NCBI GenBank assembly: GCA_016721875.1
Contig: JADKHG010000008.1
Location: 71,400-135,399 of the forward strand
Direction: 5' to 3'
DNA length: 64,000 nt
From: Sphingomonadales bacterium
GTDB taxonomy: Bacteria > Pseudomonadota > Alphaproteobacteria > Sphingomonadales > Sphingomonadaceae
The notes under the pieces were generated by a model, which searched no databases, was not told the origin of the DNA, and saw only the letters and a program-made list of their open reading frames with translations. Shown here in pieces: positions 17,581-25,961 of the stretch. How positions within the stretch are numbered: the first letter of the stretch is position 1; the number at the start of each line of letters is the position of its first letter. The position numbers and the translations under genes are program-made.

Positions 17581-19512
17581 ATGACTAATACGCCTTCGAC
17601 GCCCTTGCTCGACAAGGTCAATGTGCCGGCCGATCTCCGCAAGCTTGAACCATCGCAGCTCCGTCAGCTTGCCGACGAACTGCGCACCGAAACCATCGCT
17701 GCGGTGTCGGTGACCGGCGGCCATCTGGGCGCTGGCTTAGGGGTGGTCGAACTGACCACAGCGATCCATTATGTGTTTAATACCCCCGAAGACCGGCTGG
17801 TCTGGGACGTCGGCCATCAATGCTATCCGCACAAGATTTTGACCGGACGCCGCGACCGCATCCGCACATTGCGTATGGGCGGAGGGCTGTCGGGCTTTAC
17901 CAAGCGGACCGAGAGCGAATATGATCCCTTCGGCGCGGCGAACAGTTCGACCTCGATCTCGGCGGCGCTCGGCTTTGCGATTGCAAACAAGCTGGCGGAC
18001 AAGCCGGGCAAGGGTATTGCGGTAATCGGCGATGGCTCGATGTCGGCGGGCATGGCCTATGAGGCGATGAACAACGCGCAGGCGGCGGGCAACCGGCTGG
18101 TGGTCATTTTGAACGACAATGACATGTCGATTGCGCCGCCGGTGGGTGGGCTGTCGGCCTATCTGGCGCGGCTGGTATCATCGCGGCCGTTCCTGACTTT
18201 GCGCGAAGTCGCCAAACGCATCTCGCGCAAATTGCCTGAGCCTTTGCACATTGCCGCGCGCAAGACCGACGAATTTGCGCGCGGGATGGCGATGGGCGGC
18301 ACCTTGTTCGAAGAACTCGGCTTCTACTATGTCGGCCCGATTGACGGGCACAATCTGGAGCATCTTATCCCGGTGCTCGAAAATGTCCGTGACGCAGCCG
18401 AAGGGCCATGCCTGATCCATGTCGTCACCAAAAAAGGCCATGGCTATGCCCCGGCCGAGGCGGCGGCGGACAAATATCATGGCGTGGTAAAATTCGACGT
18501 CATCACCGGCAAACAGGACAAGGGGCCGGGCGGTGGCCCGCCTGCCTATCAGAATGTCTTCGGTGAAACGCTGGCAAAGCTGGCGGACACAGACAACCGC
18601 ATCGTTGCCATTACCGCCGCCATGCCCAGCGGCACCGGCGTCGACAAATTCGCAAAAGCGCACCCGACCCGCGCCTTCGACGTCGGCATTGCAGAACAGC
18701 ATGCGGTGACCTTTGCCGCAGGTTTGGCCGCGCAAGGCATGCGCCCCTTCTGCGCGATCTATTCGACCTTCCTGCAGCGCGCCTACGACCAAGTGGTGCA
18801 CGATGTCGCGATCCAGAACCTGCCGGTGCGCTTTGCGATTGATCGTGCCGGGCTGGTCGGGGCCGATGGCAGCACCCATGCCGGGTCGTTTGATATCACC
18901 TATCTGGCGACTTTGCCCAATATGGTGGTGATGTCGCCTGCCGACGAGGCGGAGCTGGTGCACATGACCTATACCGCTGCACGCCACGACAGCGGCCCGA
19001 TTGCCTTCCGCTATCCGCGCGGCAATGGCACCGGCGTTGCGATGCCAGAAGTGCCGCAACAGCTGGAAATCGGCAAAGGCCGGGTGGTGCGTGAGGGCAA
19101 GGCGGTCGCCATCCTCTCGCTCGGCACGCGTCTGGCGGAGGCGATGAAAGCAGCCGACACGCTCGATGCCAAAGGGCTTTCGACCACCGTCGCCGACCTG
19201 CGCTTTGCCAAGCCGCTCGATGAGGATCTGATCCGTCGCTTGATGGCGACACATGAGGTTGTGGTGACGGTTGAGGAAGCCGCGATCGGCGGCCTTGGCG
19301 CGCATGTGCTGACGCTGGCGAGCGATTTGGGTCTGACCGATGCCGGTCTCAAAATCCGCACGCTGCGCCTGCCCGATGTGTTTCAAGATCAGGACTCGCC
19401 GCAAAAACAATATGACGACGCCGGCCTTAACGCGCCGCAAATTGTCGACACCGTGCTAAAGGCACTGCGCCACAACAGCGCTGGCGTGGAGGAAGCGGGG
19501 GTTCGGGCTTGA
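17581..19512 (+). CDS. dxs: 1-deoxy-D-xylulose-5-phosphate synthase
   Basis: A 643-residue thiamine-diphosphate enzyme condensing pyruvate and glyceraldehyde-3-phosphate, the first step of the MEP isoprenoid pathway. Motifs: VTGGHLGAGLGVVELT, GHQCYPHKILTGRRD, the TPP-binding GDGSMSAGMAYEAMNN, VTKKGHGYAPAE, and the transketolase-like second half with DVGIAEQHAVTFAAGLA, FAIDRAGLVGADGSTHAG and RYPRGNG. Length is standard. It is 33 bases after zur, and its stop overlaps the TTG start of the next lipoprotein gene as TTGA. It would feed carotenoid and ubiquinone synthesis (compare ubiH at 57771-58997). Confidence 0.97.
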   Translation: MTNTPSTPLLDKVNVPADLRKLEPSQLRQLADELRTETIAAVSVTGGHLGAGLGVVELTTAIHYVFNTPEDRLVWDVGHQCYPHKILTGRRDRIRTLRMGGGLSGFTKRTESEYDPFGAANSSTSISAALGFAIANKLADKPGKGIAVIGDGSMSAGMAYEAMNNAQAAGNRLVVILNDNDMSIAPPVGGLSAYLARLVSSRPFLTLREVAKRISRKLPEPLHIAARKTDEFARGMAMGGTLFEELGFYYVGPIDGHNLEHLIPVLENVRDAAEGPCLIHVVTKKGHGYAPAEAAADKYHGVVKFDVITGKQDKGPGGGPPAYQNVFGETLAKLADTDNRIVAITAAMPSGTGVDKFAKAHPTRAFDVGIAEQHAVTFAAGLAAQGMRPFCAIYSTFLQRAYDQVVHDVAIQNLPVRFAIDRAGLVGADGSTHAGSFDITYLATLPNMVVMSPADEAELVHMTYTAARHDSGPIAFRYPRGNGTGVAMPEVPQQLEIGKGRVVREGKAVAILSLGTRLAEAMKAADTLDAKGLSTTVADLRFAKPLDEDLIRRLMATHEVVVTVEEAAIGGLGAHVLTLASDLGLTDAGLKIRTLRLPDVFQDQDSPQKQYDDAGLNAPQIVDTVLKALRHNSAGVEEAGVRA

Positions 19513-19981
19513 GTTTCGCTTTATTCCGTTGGCTGCCGATAGCATTCGTCTCCATCGGTGGATGTGGACGTGGGGCGACAAGCGAATTGACGGCTGCACA
19601 AAACGCCAACCCAAAACCGGGACTGTGGCAAACTACGACTACACTGATTTCAGTGGTGCCCGAACTACAAGGCGAAGCAAAAGCTGCAATCGATAAATTG
19701 AGAGAACCGCAAGTCGAAAGCATCTGTGTAAGCGGGACCGTTCCAAAATTGGAGAAACCGCTTTTAACTTGCCGTGCCGTTATTCCAAAATAGCCGATGA
19801 AGGCAGTCGGGTCCAGCGAGAGGCAGTTTGCACAGGTCAGGATACTGTGACTTGGACAGGCGTGCGCTCATCGAATGACTATGATTTTCGTATCGAAGTC
19901 AAAAAAATCGACCCACAGTCCGGTCGCACTTTGCGAACGGTCGTAACGCAAGAGCGAGGTCGTCGCCTCGGCGACTGCTGA
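19509..19981 (+). CDS. DUF3617-type lipoprotein, one-base frameshift
   Basis: The N-terminal part (19509-19790) begins with a lipoprotein signal ending in IGGCG, then NPKPGLWQTTTTL and a CVSG Cys; the frame stops early at 19791-19793. The adjacent frame continues with PCRYSKIADEGSRVQREAVC, DTVTWTGV and a terminal GRRLGDC, exactly the second half of a DUF3617 protein. Adding one T to the T-run at 19762-19765 joins both into a 157-residue protein of normal length ending at 19981. The start is TTG, overlapping the dxs stop. The family is a small periplasmic or outer-membrane lipoprotein of unknown function with conserved Cys residues. Confidence 0.75.
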
Positions 19982-19984
19982 ATT

Positions 19985-20434
19985 TTACTCCGGAACCGCT
20001 GCCTGCGCGTTCTGGCCGTCACCTTCTGGTGCTGCAATCACGTCGCGGGTCACGCTGCCCTTGTTAACGGTCAACGTTTCCGGGTCGCCCACCGTTGAGC
20101 GGATACCGGGGTCGGCGCTGCCGGCTGAGCGGGTGATTGCGGTTTCTGCGGTTGAACGCTGCGCCGGCCCGCCGAACATCGCTTCCAGCGTCTGTTCTTG
20201 CGTGCTGCCTTCCTGCGTACGGACGGTGCCGGTCTGCGCGGGCATCAGCGGATAATCAGGCGGCACCATCAGGGGCGCGGCGCGGCTGGTGATCGGCTGG
20301 TCAGACGCCTGATTGCCGCGAATATCCCAGTCGTACAGTTCCTGATAGACATTGCCCACCGACGCACAGCCCGAAAGTGATAGCAGCAACAGCGATGCCG
20401 TTGCGACAGCAGACGTCTTTTTCATCTTGGTCAT
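19985..20434 (-). CDS. DUF3035-like lipoprotein (long paralogue)
   Basis: About 149 residues: signal peptide MTKMKKTSAVATASLLLLSL then lipobox SGCAS, so it is lipidated and then probably sent to the outer membrane by LolA. The mature part contains SRAAPLMVPPDYPLMPAQTG, the same APL-VPPD-PxP motif seen in its smaller neighbour, and is otherwise Thr/Ala-rich and likely disordered. A GTG/ATG at 20467 overlaps the upstream gene's stop, so a longer start is possible; 20434 is chosen to place the signal at the N-terminus. Third gene of ileS-lspA-lipoprotein-lipoprotein, which groups lipoproteins with their own signal peptidase. Confidence 0.75.
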   Translation of the reverse strand: MTKMKKTSAVATASLLLLSLSGCASVGNVYQELYDWDIRGNQASDQPITSRAAPLMVPPDYPLMPAQTGTVRTQEGSTQEQTLEAMFGGPAQRSTAETAITRSAGSADPGIRSTVGDPETLTVNKGSVTRDVIAAPEGDGQNAQAAVPE

Positions 20435-20463
20435 TCCAGTCGGGGTCATTTGGCCATTCGGGC

Positions 20464-20712
20464 TCATTTGGGGGCGGAATCGCTGAACATCGCATCCAGC
20501 ATCGCATCTTTGGTGTTGGTGGCCTGTGGCCGTTCTGCACCCGGCTGCGGCGCGGGCAGGGTGTTGAGGTCGGCAGGAACCGCGAGCGGGGCATTGCGCG
20601 TTACCGCAAATTCATCGGGGCGGTCGCGGTCGAACACTCCCGTGCTGCCGCAACCCGACAAGGCGGTCAAGGCAAGCAACAACCCGCCGCTAACGATCAA
20701 TTTTCGTGTCAT
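20464..20712 (-). CDS. DUF3035-like small lipoprotein
   Basis: An 82-residue lipoprotein with signal MTRKLIVSGGLLLALTALS and lipobox SGCGS. The mature part FDRDRPDEFAVTRNAPLAVPAD is the DUF3035 signature. ATG 20712 is chosen for the GGAG six bases upstream; a GTG at 20718 is also in frame. It begins just after the lspA stop and its own stop overlaps a possible start of the next gene. DUF3035 proteins are common beside lspA in alphaproteobacteria; their exact role, perhaps in outer-membrane assembly, is not established here. Confidence 0.8.
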   Translation of the reverse strand: MTRKLIVSGGLLLALTALSGCGSTGVFDRDRPDEFAVTRNAPLAVPADLNTLPAPQPGAERPQATNTKDAMLDAMFSDSAPK

Positions 20713-20714
20713 GC

Positions 20715-21263
20715 TCACTCCGCTATCTCTGCTTCGCTTGCCGGTTGCTGAACGTCGGCTGCGCTATCATCCTTCTTTTCGCGGATAAGGAAGGCGCGGG
20801 CAAGCAATATCAGCACGCCTATGGTGATGCAGGCGTCGGCAAGGTTGAAAATGTAGAATGGCCGGAACGCGCCGAAATGCAGATCAGCATAGTCAACGAC
20901 ATAGCCATAGCGCACCCGGTCAACGATATTGCCCAGCGCCCCGCCAAGAATCAGCGACAACGCAAGCACATCGCCCTTGAGTTTTTCGCGCCACATCCAC
21001 ACCGCAACGATCAGCGCGATGGCGGCGGTCAGCCCGACCAGCATCCAGCGCTGCGTCTCGCTTTGTGCCTCAAGGAAACCCATCGAAACGCCGTAATTTT
21101 CGGCCCAGGTCAGGTCGAATTGCGGCATGATATGGATCTGCTTGCGGCTTTGCAGCGCCAGCGGCCCGATCATCGCATATTTCACCGCCTGATCAGCTAT
21201 GAACACAAAGCTGGCGAGCATGATGCCCTGGAGGCGGAATTTGGGGTTGGGGGTCGATGTCAT
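20715..21263 (-). CDS. lspA: Lipoprotein signal peptidase (signal peptidase II)
   Basis: A 182-residue inner-membrane aspartyl protease that cleaves prolipoprotein signals. It has four hydrophobic segments; the catalytic aspartates lie in GNIVDRVRYG and YIFNLADACIT, and ENYGVSMGFL is the conserved loop (AFG/NTG region). It is 48 bases downstream of ileS, the classical ileS-lspA order. Two lipoprotein genes follow directly, and LolA (61505-62122) elsewhere in the window completes the lipoprotein route. Confidence 0.95.
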   Translation of the reverse strand: MTSTPNPKFRLQGIMLASFVFIADQAVKYAMIGPLALQSRKQIHIMPQFDLTWAENYGVSMGFLEAQSETQRWMLVGLTAAIALIVAVWMWREKLKGDVLALSLILGGALGNIVDRVRYGYVVDYADLHFGAFRPFYIFNLADACITIGVLILLARAFLIREKKDDSAADVQQPASEAEIAE

Positions 21264-21292
21264 GGTTGCCAGTTAACCGCCAAATCCAAACG

Positions 21293-21476
21293 CGTCACCC
21301 TGAACTTGTTTCAGGGTCCATTTGCCTCTCTGCTCTTCGGCTTGTTTGAGAAAATGGATGAACCAAGTTCAGCATGACGTGATACTGACTGTATTGCGCA
21401 AACCAAACCCCTTCGCGCCTTCGCGTCTTCGCGTGAATCAAATTTTGTTCGCGCGAAGCCGCAGAAGCCGCGAAGA
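21293..21476. repeat. Two REP-type repeats at the ileS 3' end
   Basis: Around 21297-21377 CACCCTGAACTTGTTTCAGG and later GAACCAAGTTCAGCATGAC form one palindromic family. Around 21411-21476, CTTCGCGTCTTCGCG and TTCGCGCGAAG belong to the acgaag repeat family also seen at 25801-25945 and 49545-49703. Because the ileS stop lies at 21311, both are translated as part of a C-terminal IleRS tail. Confidence 0.6.
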
Positions 21477-24400
21477 AGCTCACCATTCAACACATCCTCA
21501 CACCGCCCGCACAGTGCGCCGTCTTCGGTGACTTCGGGGAGGTGACGCCAGCAACGGCCGCATTTGTGGTTGGTGGTTCGAACTACGGAGATTGGAGTAG
21601 CACCGACAACGCCTTCGGTTGCTGCAAATGACCCATTTGCGGCATCCGTCGCCAGATCGCCGATATAAATACATCTAGCTGATGATGTGATAAATAATTC
21701 GCCGAGGTCGATATGGGCGATGGAAGCCGGCGCAAACTCATTATGCAGCGCGACAACTACGTCTGCTTCGAGACTAGATCCCACTATTTTTTCTCGCCGC
21801 ATCGGTTCGATTTGAGTGGTAACTTCGCTCCGCAGGCGACGGAGCGTTTGCCATTGGTCTTCAAGTGATTCATTCAACCACGCCCGATCAACCTCTGGCC
21901 ATTCCAGCAAATGCACCGAACCCGCATCCGGGAATCGCGTCCCCCACACTTCCTCCGCCGTGAACACCAGCACCGGCGCGGCATAACGGACCATTGCGTG
22001 TAACAATATGTCGAGCACCGTGCGGTACGCCCGCCGCTTCAGGCTCTCCGGCGCGTCGCAATAGAGGCAATCCTTGCGAATATCGAAGAAGAAGGCCGAA
22101 AGGTCTTCATTGGCGAAATCCGCCAACAGGCGGACGTAAGTGTTGAAGTCGAAATCATCGACCGCCGTCTTCAGCTTCGCGTCCATGTCCGCCAGCAGAT
22201 GGAGCACATAGCGCTCCAGCTCTGGCATATCCGCCACATCCACCTTCTCCGCCTCGGAAAAGCCATCGAGCGCGCCGAGCAGGTAGCGGAAGGTGTTGCG
22301 CAGCTTGCGGTACTGGTCGGCCACGCCCTTGAGGATTTCGTCGCCGATCCGGTGATCCTCGGTGAAATCGACCGACAGCGCCCACAGCCGGATGATATCC
22401 GCGCCGTTGGTTTCCATCACCTTGATCGGATCGATGGTGTTGCCAAGCGACTTGGACATTTTCATGCCCTTTTGGTCCATCGTGAAGCCGTGGGTCAGCA
22501 CCGCATCATAGGGCGCGCGACCACGCGTGCCGCAGCTTTGCAGCAGTGAGGACTGGAACCAGCCGCGATGCTGGTCACTGCCTTCGAGGTAGAGGTCAGC
22601 GGGCCAGCTCAGTTCGGGCCATTTGCCGCTTTCCAGCGTGAAGACATGGGTGCAGCCCGAATCGAACCAAACGTCGAGGATGTCGAACACTTGTTCATAA
22701 TCCTCGGCCTTATAGCCACTGCCCAGATATTCCTGCGCGCGCGCGGCCTCCCATGCATCGACGCCTTCGGCCTTGATGGCTTCTACAATGCGCGCGTTGA
22801 CGGCAGGATCGTTTAGATATTGCCCGGTCTTGCGATCGACAAACAGCGTGATCGGCACGCCCCAGGCGCGCTGGCGGCTGAGCACCCAGTCCGGCCGGCC
22901 CTCGACCATCGAGCCGATGCGGTTGCGGCCCTTTTCGGGGACGAAGCGGACGCGATTGATTTCGGATAGCGCGCGTTGGCGGAGAGTTGAAGCCCCTCCC
23001 CCTTGTGGGGAGGGGTTGGGGTGGGGGCCAGCCGCGTCTGCGGCTGAATATTCCTCATCGTCGCGAATCTTTTGTGCCGCAGACGCGGCGCCCCCCTGAT
23101 CCTCCCCACAAGGGGAGGAGATTAGTTATCCATCGGCACAAACCATTGTGGCGTACACCGGTAAATGACCTTGGCCTTCGACCGCCAGCTGTGCGGATAG
23201 CTGTGCTTGTAATCCGCGCTCGCGGCGAGCAGGCCGCCTGCTTCGCGCAGGTCCGAACAGATCGGGCCATCGGGCGCGTTGAATTTGGGGTTGATGACGC
23301 TCCCCTGTCCGCCGAGCCAGCCCCAATCGGCGCGGTATTTTCCGTCGCCTTCAACCGCGAATTGCGGCTCGATGCCGTGCGCCTTGCACAGGTCAAAATC
23401 GTCTTCGCCATGGTCGGGTGCCATATGGACAAGCCCGGTGCCGCTGTCGGTGGTGACAAAATCGCCGGGCAGGAAGGGACGGGGCTTGGCAAAGAAACCG
23501 CCCAGATGGTGCATCGGGTGGCGGGCGATGGTTCCGGCTAGGTCGGAGCCTTTGTAGGTGAAGCTGTCGCCGGAGCCGTCTTCAAAATATTCCTGAACAC
23601 CAATTGTTTCGAAGCCGAGATCTGAGAAGTCAACTTTTTGAACCTCTCGGATCAAGCGATCCATGAAGGGTTCGACCAGCTGCTTCGCGATAAGAACTTT
23701 ACCGATGTAGAGGTCATCGAACGGGAAATGGTGCAAGCGCTCGTTGACGGCCGTTCGACTTCCCCGCCAACCCGGAGGTGTGTCAGCGGTGATTGAAAGA
23801 AGCACATACTCAACATCCGGCCCATAAGCGATCGCCTGGTTGACCGGGATCGTCCAGGGCGTCGTCGTCCAGATCACCGCATAGGCACCGACCAGTTCGG
23901 GGATGGGGCTTTCGGTTATTTCAAACGCCACATCGATCTGCGTTGAGGTGATATCCTCATATTCGACCTCAGCCTCGGCCAAGGCAGTCTTTTCCACTGG
24001 CGACCACATCACCGGCTTGGCACCGCGATACAGCTGGCCGCTTTCGGCAAATTTCAACAGCTCCGAAACAATCGTCGCCTCGCTGTCGAAATCCATCGTC
24101 AGATAGGGCTTGTCCCAATTGCCGAGCACGCCGAGCCGCTTCACCTGCTCGCGCTGCACATTCACCCAATGTTGCGCATAGGCGCGGCATTCGGCGCGGA
24201 ATTCCTTGACCGGCACTTCATCCTTGTTGAGCTTTTTCTTGCGATACTGCTCCTCGACCTTCCATTCGATGGGCAGGCCGTGGCAATCCCAGCCGGGTAC
24301 ATAGGGCGCGTCCTTGCCAAGCAGGCTCTGGGTGCGGCAGACCATGTCTTTCAGGATATGGTTGAGCGCATGGCCGATATGCATGTCACCATTGGCATAA

Positions 24401-24582
24401 GGCGGGCCATCGTGGAGGATGAACTTTTCGCGCCCCGCGCGGGCTTCGCGCAGCTTGTGGTACAGGCCCTGCTCTTCCCAACGCGCAAGGATACCCGGCT
24501 CCTTCTGCGGCAGCCCGGCCTTCATGGGGAAATCGGTCTTGGGTAAGAAGACGGTGTCTTTATAGTCTTTGGCTTCAGTCAT
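21311..24582 (-). CDS. ileS: Isoleucyl-tRNA synthetase carrying a repeat-derived insert (single frameshift/stop near 23122)
   Basis: The class I synthetase charging tRNA-Ile. The N-terminal half (24582-23122) has HIGH in DMHIGHALNHILKDM and the editing CP1 domain with TTTPWTIPVNQAIAYGP; the C-terminal half (from about 22987) has FDSGCTHVFTLE, the KMSKS loop in GMKMSKSLGNTIDP and a Cys cluster HKCGRCWRHL/CGRCEDV. Between them lies a 137-base repeat. The first half ends PMDN-stop at 23122, but adding one T there gives a frame open through the repeat (46 codons) into TLRQRALSEINRV. The C-terminus also runs about 55 residues into repeats. Total about 1090 residues versus a usual 930-990. Upstream of lspA. 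Confidence 0.85.
22988..23124. repeat. MITE/REP-like element inside ileS (second copy at 30990-31105)
   Basis: A 137-base GC-rich element with terminal inverted sequences: CCCCTCCCCCTTGTGGGGAG at the left and CCTCCCCACAAGGGGAGG at the right, plus an inner CCGCGTCTGCGG / CCGCAGACGCGG pair. The left 55 bases match the intergenic copy at 30990-31105 almost exactly. Removing the 137 bases joins the IleRS halves as PMDN-TLRQRAL in frame. Short AACT flanks both sides, a possible target duplication. Confidence 0.75.
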
Positions 24583-24628
24583 GTCGCGCGGGTGCTTAGG
24601 GGATTACGCCGCAAAGGATAAGGCTCAT

Positions 24629-24776
24629 TCCTCTCCTCTAACGGGGAGGGGGACCATCCAAAGGATGGTGGAGGGGCACGCGAGAGTTTTCCTGCCGTCG
24701 ATAGCGAGGGAGAACTGGCACGTACCCCTCCACCCCCGCCTTCGGCGGCGGTCCCCCTCCCCGTTTCGGGGAGGAA
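24629..24776. repeat. Palindromic repeat between ileS and the GDPD gene
   Basis: CTCCTCTAACGGGGAGGGGG at the left (from 24632) and CCCTCCCCGTTTCGGGGAGG at the right (to about 24775), with CCATCCAAAGGATGG and CCGCCTTCGGCGG hairpins inside. It fills the gap upstream of ileS, so the ileS promoter must lie in or beyond it. Confidence 0.6.
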
Positions 24777-24780
24777 TATG

Positions 24781-25776
24781 TTACCGCTTCAAACTCGGCC
24801 CCACCGCCTCAATATCCTCAACCCAGATATAGCCGTTAAAGCTCGCTGGTATTTTGCCCAATTGCTTCGGTTCAGTCAGCCCTTCGTTCGACTTGCCGCT
24901 TTCATACGGCCCCATCACAATCACCCGCGCGCCGACGCTTTCCATGCGGGCGATCAGGCGGTTGGGCCAGCCCCAGAACAGGAACTGGTAATTGATGGGG
25001 ATGATCAGCGTGCCCTTGTGGCAGGCCTTGGGGATGATGCCGGTCCAGCCATAAGCGACATAGGCCTTGGTGCAGTCCATCGCACGGCCCTTGGTGGCAA
25101 AGGCCCAGTTGTTGGGCATCAATTCGCGGATGCGGCCCACCGGGCCTACGTCAGGCCCGCCATAAAAGGCATCGCCAATCTTCGCGCTGTCGCGGCCGGA
25201 TGCCTTGAGGATAGCGTACAGCTGTTCTGCTTCCTTTCGGCTTTTCGATTTGAAGTTGAACAATATCGGGTGGACGGGAAGGGCTGCCAACCCTTCCTCA
25301 ACCGTCGGGATCTGCCCCACGCCCTTGCCACGCAAGGGGAAGGTTTTGCCGCCATCGGCGCTATAACCATAGCCGACATCAAGCGCCTGCAACTCCGCCA
25401 GCGTCAGGTCGCGCGTGTCGCCCTTGCCTTCGGTACGGCAATCGACGCCCCAGTCGTGGAACAGCACCATGCGGCCGTCCTTGGTCGGGGCGACATCAAC
25501 CTCGACCATATCGGCACCATAGCCGACTGCCATTTTCATCGATTTGACGGTGTTTTCGAACACATCGTGATGCGGCGGCTTGATATGCCGCGCAGTGCAG
25601 GTGTCACGACCAAAGGCGGCGCGCTTGTCATAGAGATGATACATGCCGCGATGCGCGATCAGCTTGGGTTTCCCCTTCGGCGTCGGCGCGAGCCAATTGG
25701 CGTTGAGCAGCGACAATGCGGCGAGGATAATGATCAGCGCTATGCCGATGCGGGTGATGCGTTTGGAGAGTTTCAT
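24781..25776 (-). CDS. Glycerophosphodiester phosphodiesterase, membrane-anchored or exported
   Basis: A 331-residue protein. A hydrophobic segment at residues 10-25 (IGIALIIILAALSLLN) without an obvious cleavage site anchors or exports it. GDPD motifs: LIAHRGMYHLYD (HRG), ENTVKSMKMAVGYGADMVEVDVAPTKDGRMVLFHD with metal-binding Glu, Asp and His. The C-terminal half is atypical (CTKAYVAYGWTGIIPKAC, a Cys pair, and YQFLFWGWPNRL) and longer than bacterial GlpQ, resembling a subgroup of GDPD proteins in sphingomonads. It stands between two repeats (24629-24776 and 25801-25945), so it is probably transcribed alone. Confidence 0.85.
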   Translation of the reverse strand: MKLSKRITRIGIALIIILAALSLLNANWLAPTPKGKPKLIAHRGMYHLYDKRAAFGRDTCTARHIKPPHHDVFENTVKSMKMAVGYGADMVEVDVAPTKDGRMVLFHDWGVDCRTEGKGDTRDLTLAELQALDVGYGYSADGGKTFPLRGKGVGQIPTVEEGLAALPVHPILFNFKSKSRKEAEQLYAILKASGRDSAKIGDAFYGGPDVGPVGRIRELMPNNWAFATKGRAMDCTKAYVAYGWTGIIPKACHKGTLIIPINYQFLFWGWPNRLIARMESVGARVIVMGPYESGKSNEGLTEPKQLGKIPASFNGYIWVEDIEAVGPSLKR

Positions 25777-25800
25777 TTTCGCCTTTTGCGTTTTTTGGTT

Positions 25801-25945
25801 TCACACGAAGACACGAAGATTTTTAAGAAGTTGGATCGAGATTAAAATCTGCATGCGCGCAGCGCAATTTGTCCGAAAAATCGCTGCGCGAAACACTCTC
25901 TTTTTTCAAAACGGCGCTCTTAAAAATCTTCGTGTCTTCGTGTGA
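25801..25945. repeat. MITE-like element with perfect 27-bp terminal inverted repeats
   Basis: 25801-25827 (starting TCACACGAAGACACGAAG) is a perfect inverted copy of 25919-25945 (ending CTTCGTGTCTTCGTGTGA). The 91-base centre holds a second hairpin, CGCGCAGCG / CGCTGCGCG. A related element with 23-bp ends lies at 49545-49703. It separates the GDPD gene from ribF and carries no open frame of its own. Confidence 0.75.
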
Positions 25946-25961
25946 AATAATCCAGTTTATA

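Noticed and set aside
18178..19440. A 420-codon minus-strand frame inside dxs
   Set aside because: It is the mirror frame of a highly conserved, full-length dxs gene and shows no family motif or ribosome site.
22988..23124. Group I/II intron or intein as explanation for the split in ileS
   Set aside because: At 137 bases it is far too short, lacks splice motifs, and has a second copy in an intergenic region, which identifies it as a REP/MITE-type repeat.
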